From an uncultured Eubacteriales bacterium (GTDB lineage: Bacteria; Bacillota; Clostridia; Oscillospirales; Acutalibacteraceae), in the NCBI GenBank assembly GCA_934465125.1, contig CAKSKO010000087.1, forward strand, positions 1 through 5,737: 5,737 nucleotides of DNA. The letters run 5' to 3'. Positions 5,733-5,737 of this stretch are shown here, in pieces. A program made the position numbers and the translations under genes. Within the stretch, counting starts at the first letter, position 1. Each line of letters starts with the position of its first letter. A model generated the notes under the pieces. It was given only the letters and a program-made list of their open reading frames with translations, did no database searches and was not told the origin of the DNA.

Positions 5733-5737
5733 GGTAC

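Noticed and set aside
1..5737. CRISPR array, tRNA/rRNA genes, transposase or phage integration site
   Set aside because: No regularly spaced repeats, cloverleaf or rRNA-like sequence, and no transposase or integrase motifs were seen in any frame.

Overview
This is an AT-rich stretch of a low-GC Gram-positive chromosome, most likely from an anaerobic spore-forming Clostridia species, possibly of the Lachnospiraceae type. The grounds are the base composition, strong GGAGG-type ribosome sites, U-tract hairpin terminators, a protein with a GerQ-like (spore coat) C-terminus, and remnants of Firmicutes-style GLUG and Ig-like surface proteins. Genus is inference only.

Layout, left to right. Positions 1-698 (+) hold the decayed 3' part of an LD-carboxypeptidase (peptidase S66, LdcA/MccF family), with several stops, a frame change and a Phe where the catalytic Ser should be. 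A hairpin terminator at 682-722 serves the next gene, which runs toward it. Positions 764-2173 (-) are an intact FAD-dependent dehydrogenase of the COG2509 type, with its own sigma-A promoter (2219-2248) and ribosome site. Positions 2348-3175 (-) encode a 275-residue protein with a long disordered Ser/Asn/Gln/Pro-rich body and a compact C-terminal domain resembling spore coat protein GerQ. A terminator-like hairpin (3343-3370) lies upstream of it with no obvious gene to terminate. Positions 3406-4180 (+) are a graveyard of surface-protein coding sequence: a short Trp/Tyr-rich fragment, then a GLUG-motif C-terminus broken by three in-frame stops. Positions 4324-4662 (+) are an open frame that looks like a shortened signal-anchored protein with a small beta-sandwich domain, probably also degenerate. 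Positions 4809-5732 (-) are intact pseudouridine-5'-phosphate glycosidase, psuG, followed by a 25-bp perfect hairpin terminator.

The three intact genes all lie on the minus strand, and all the decayed material lies on the plus strand. The intact genes appear to be separate transcription units: the oxidoreductase has its own promoter, and terminators follow the oxidoreductase and psuG. No convincing multi-gene system is visible. The most informative aspects are the two or three independent gene relics, which a routine ORF call would report as small hypothetical proteins, and the unusual architecture of the GerQ-like protein.
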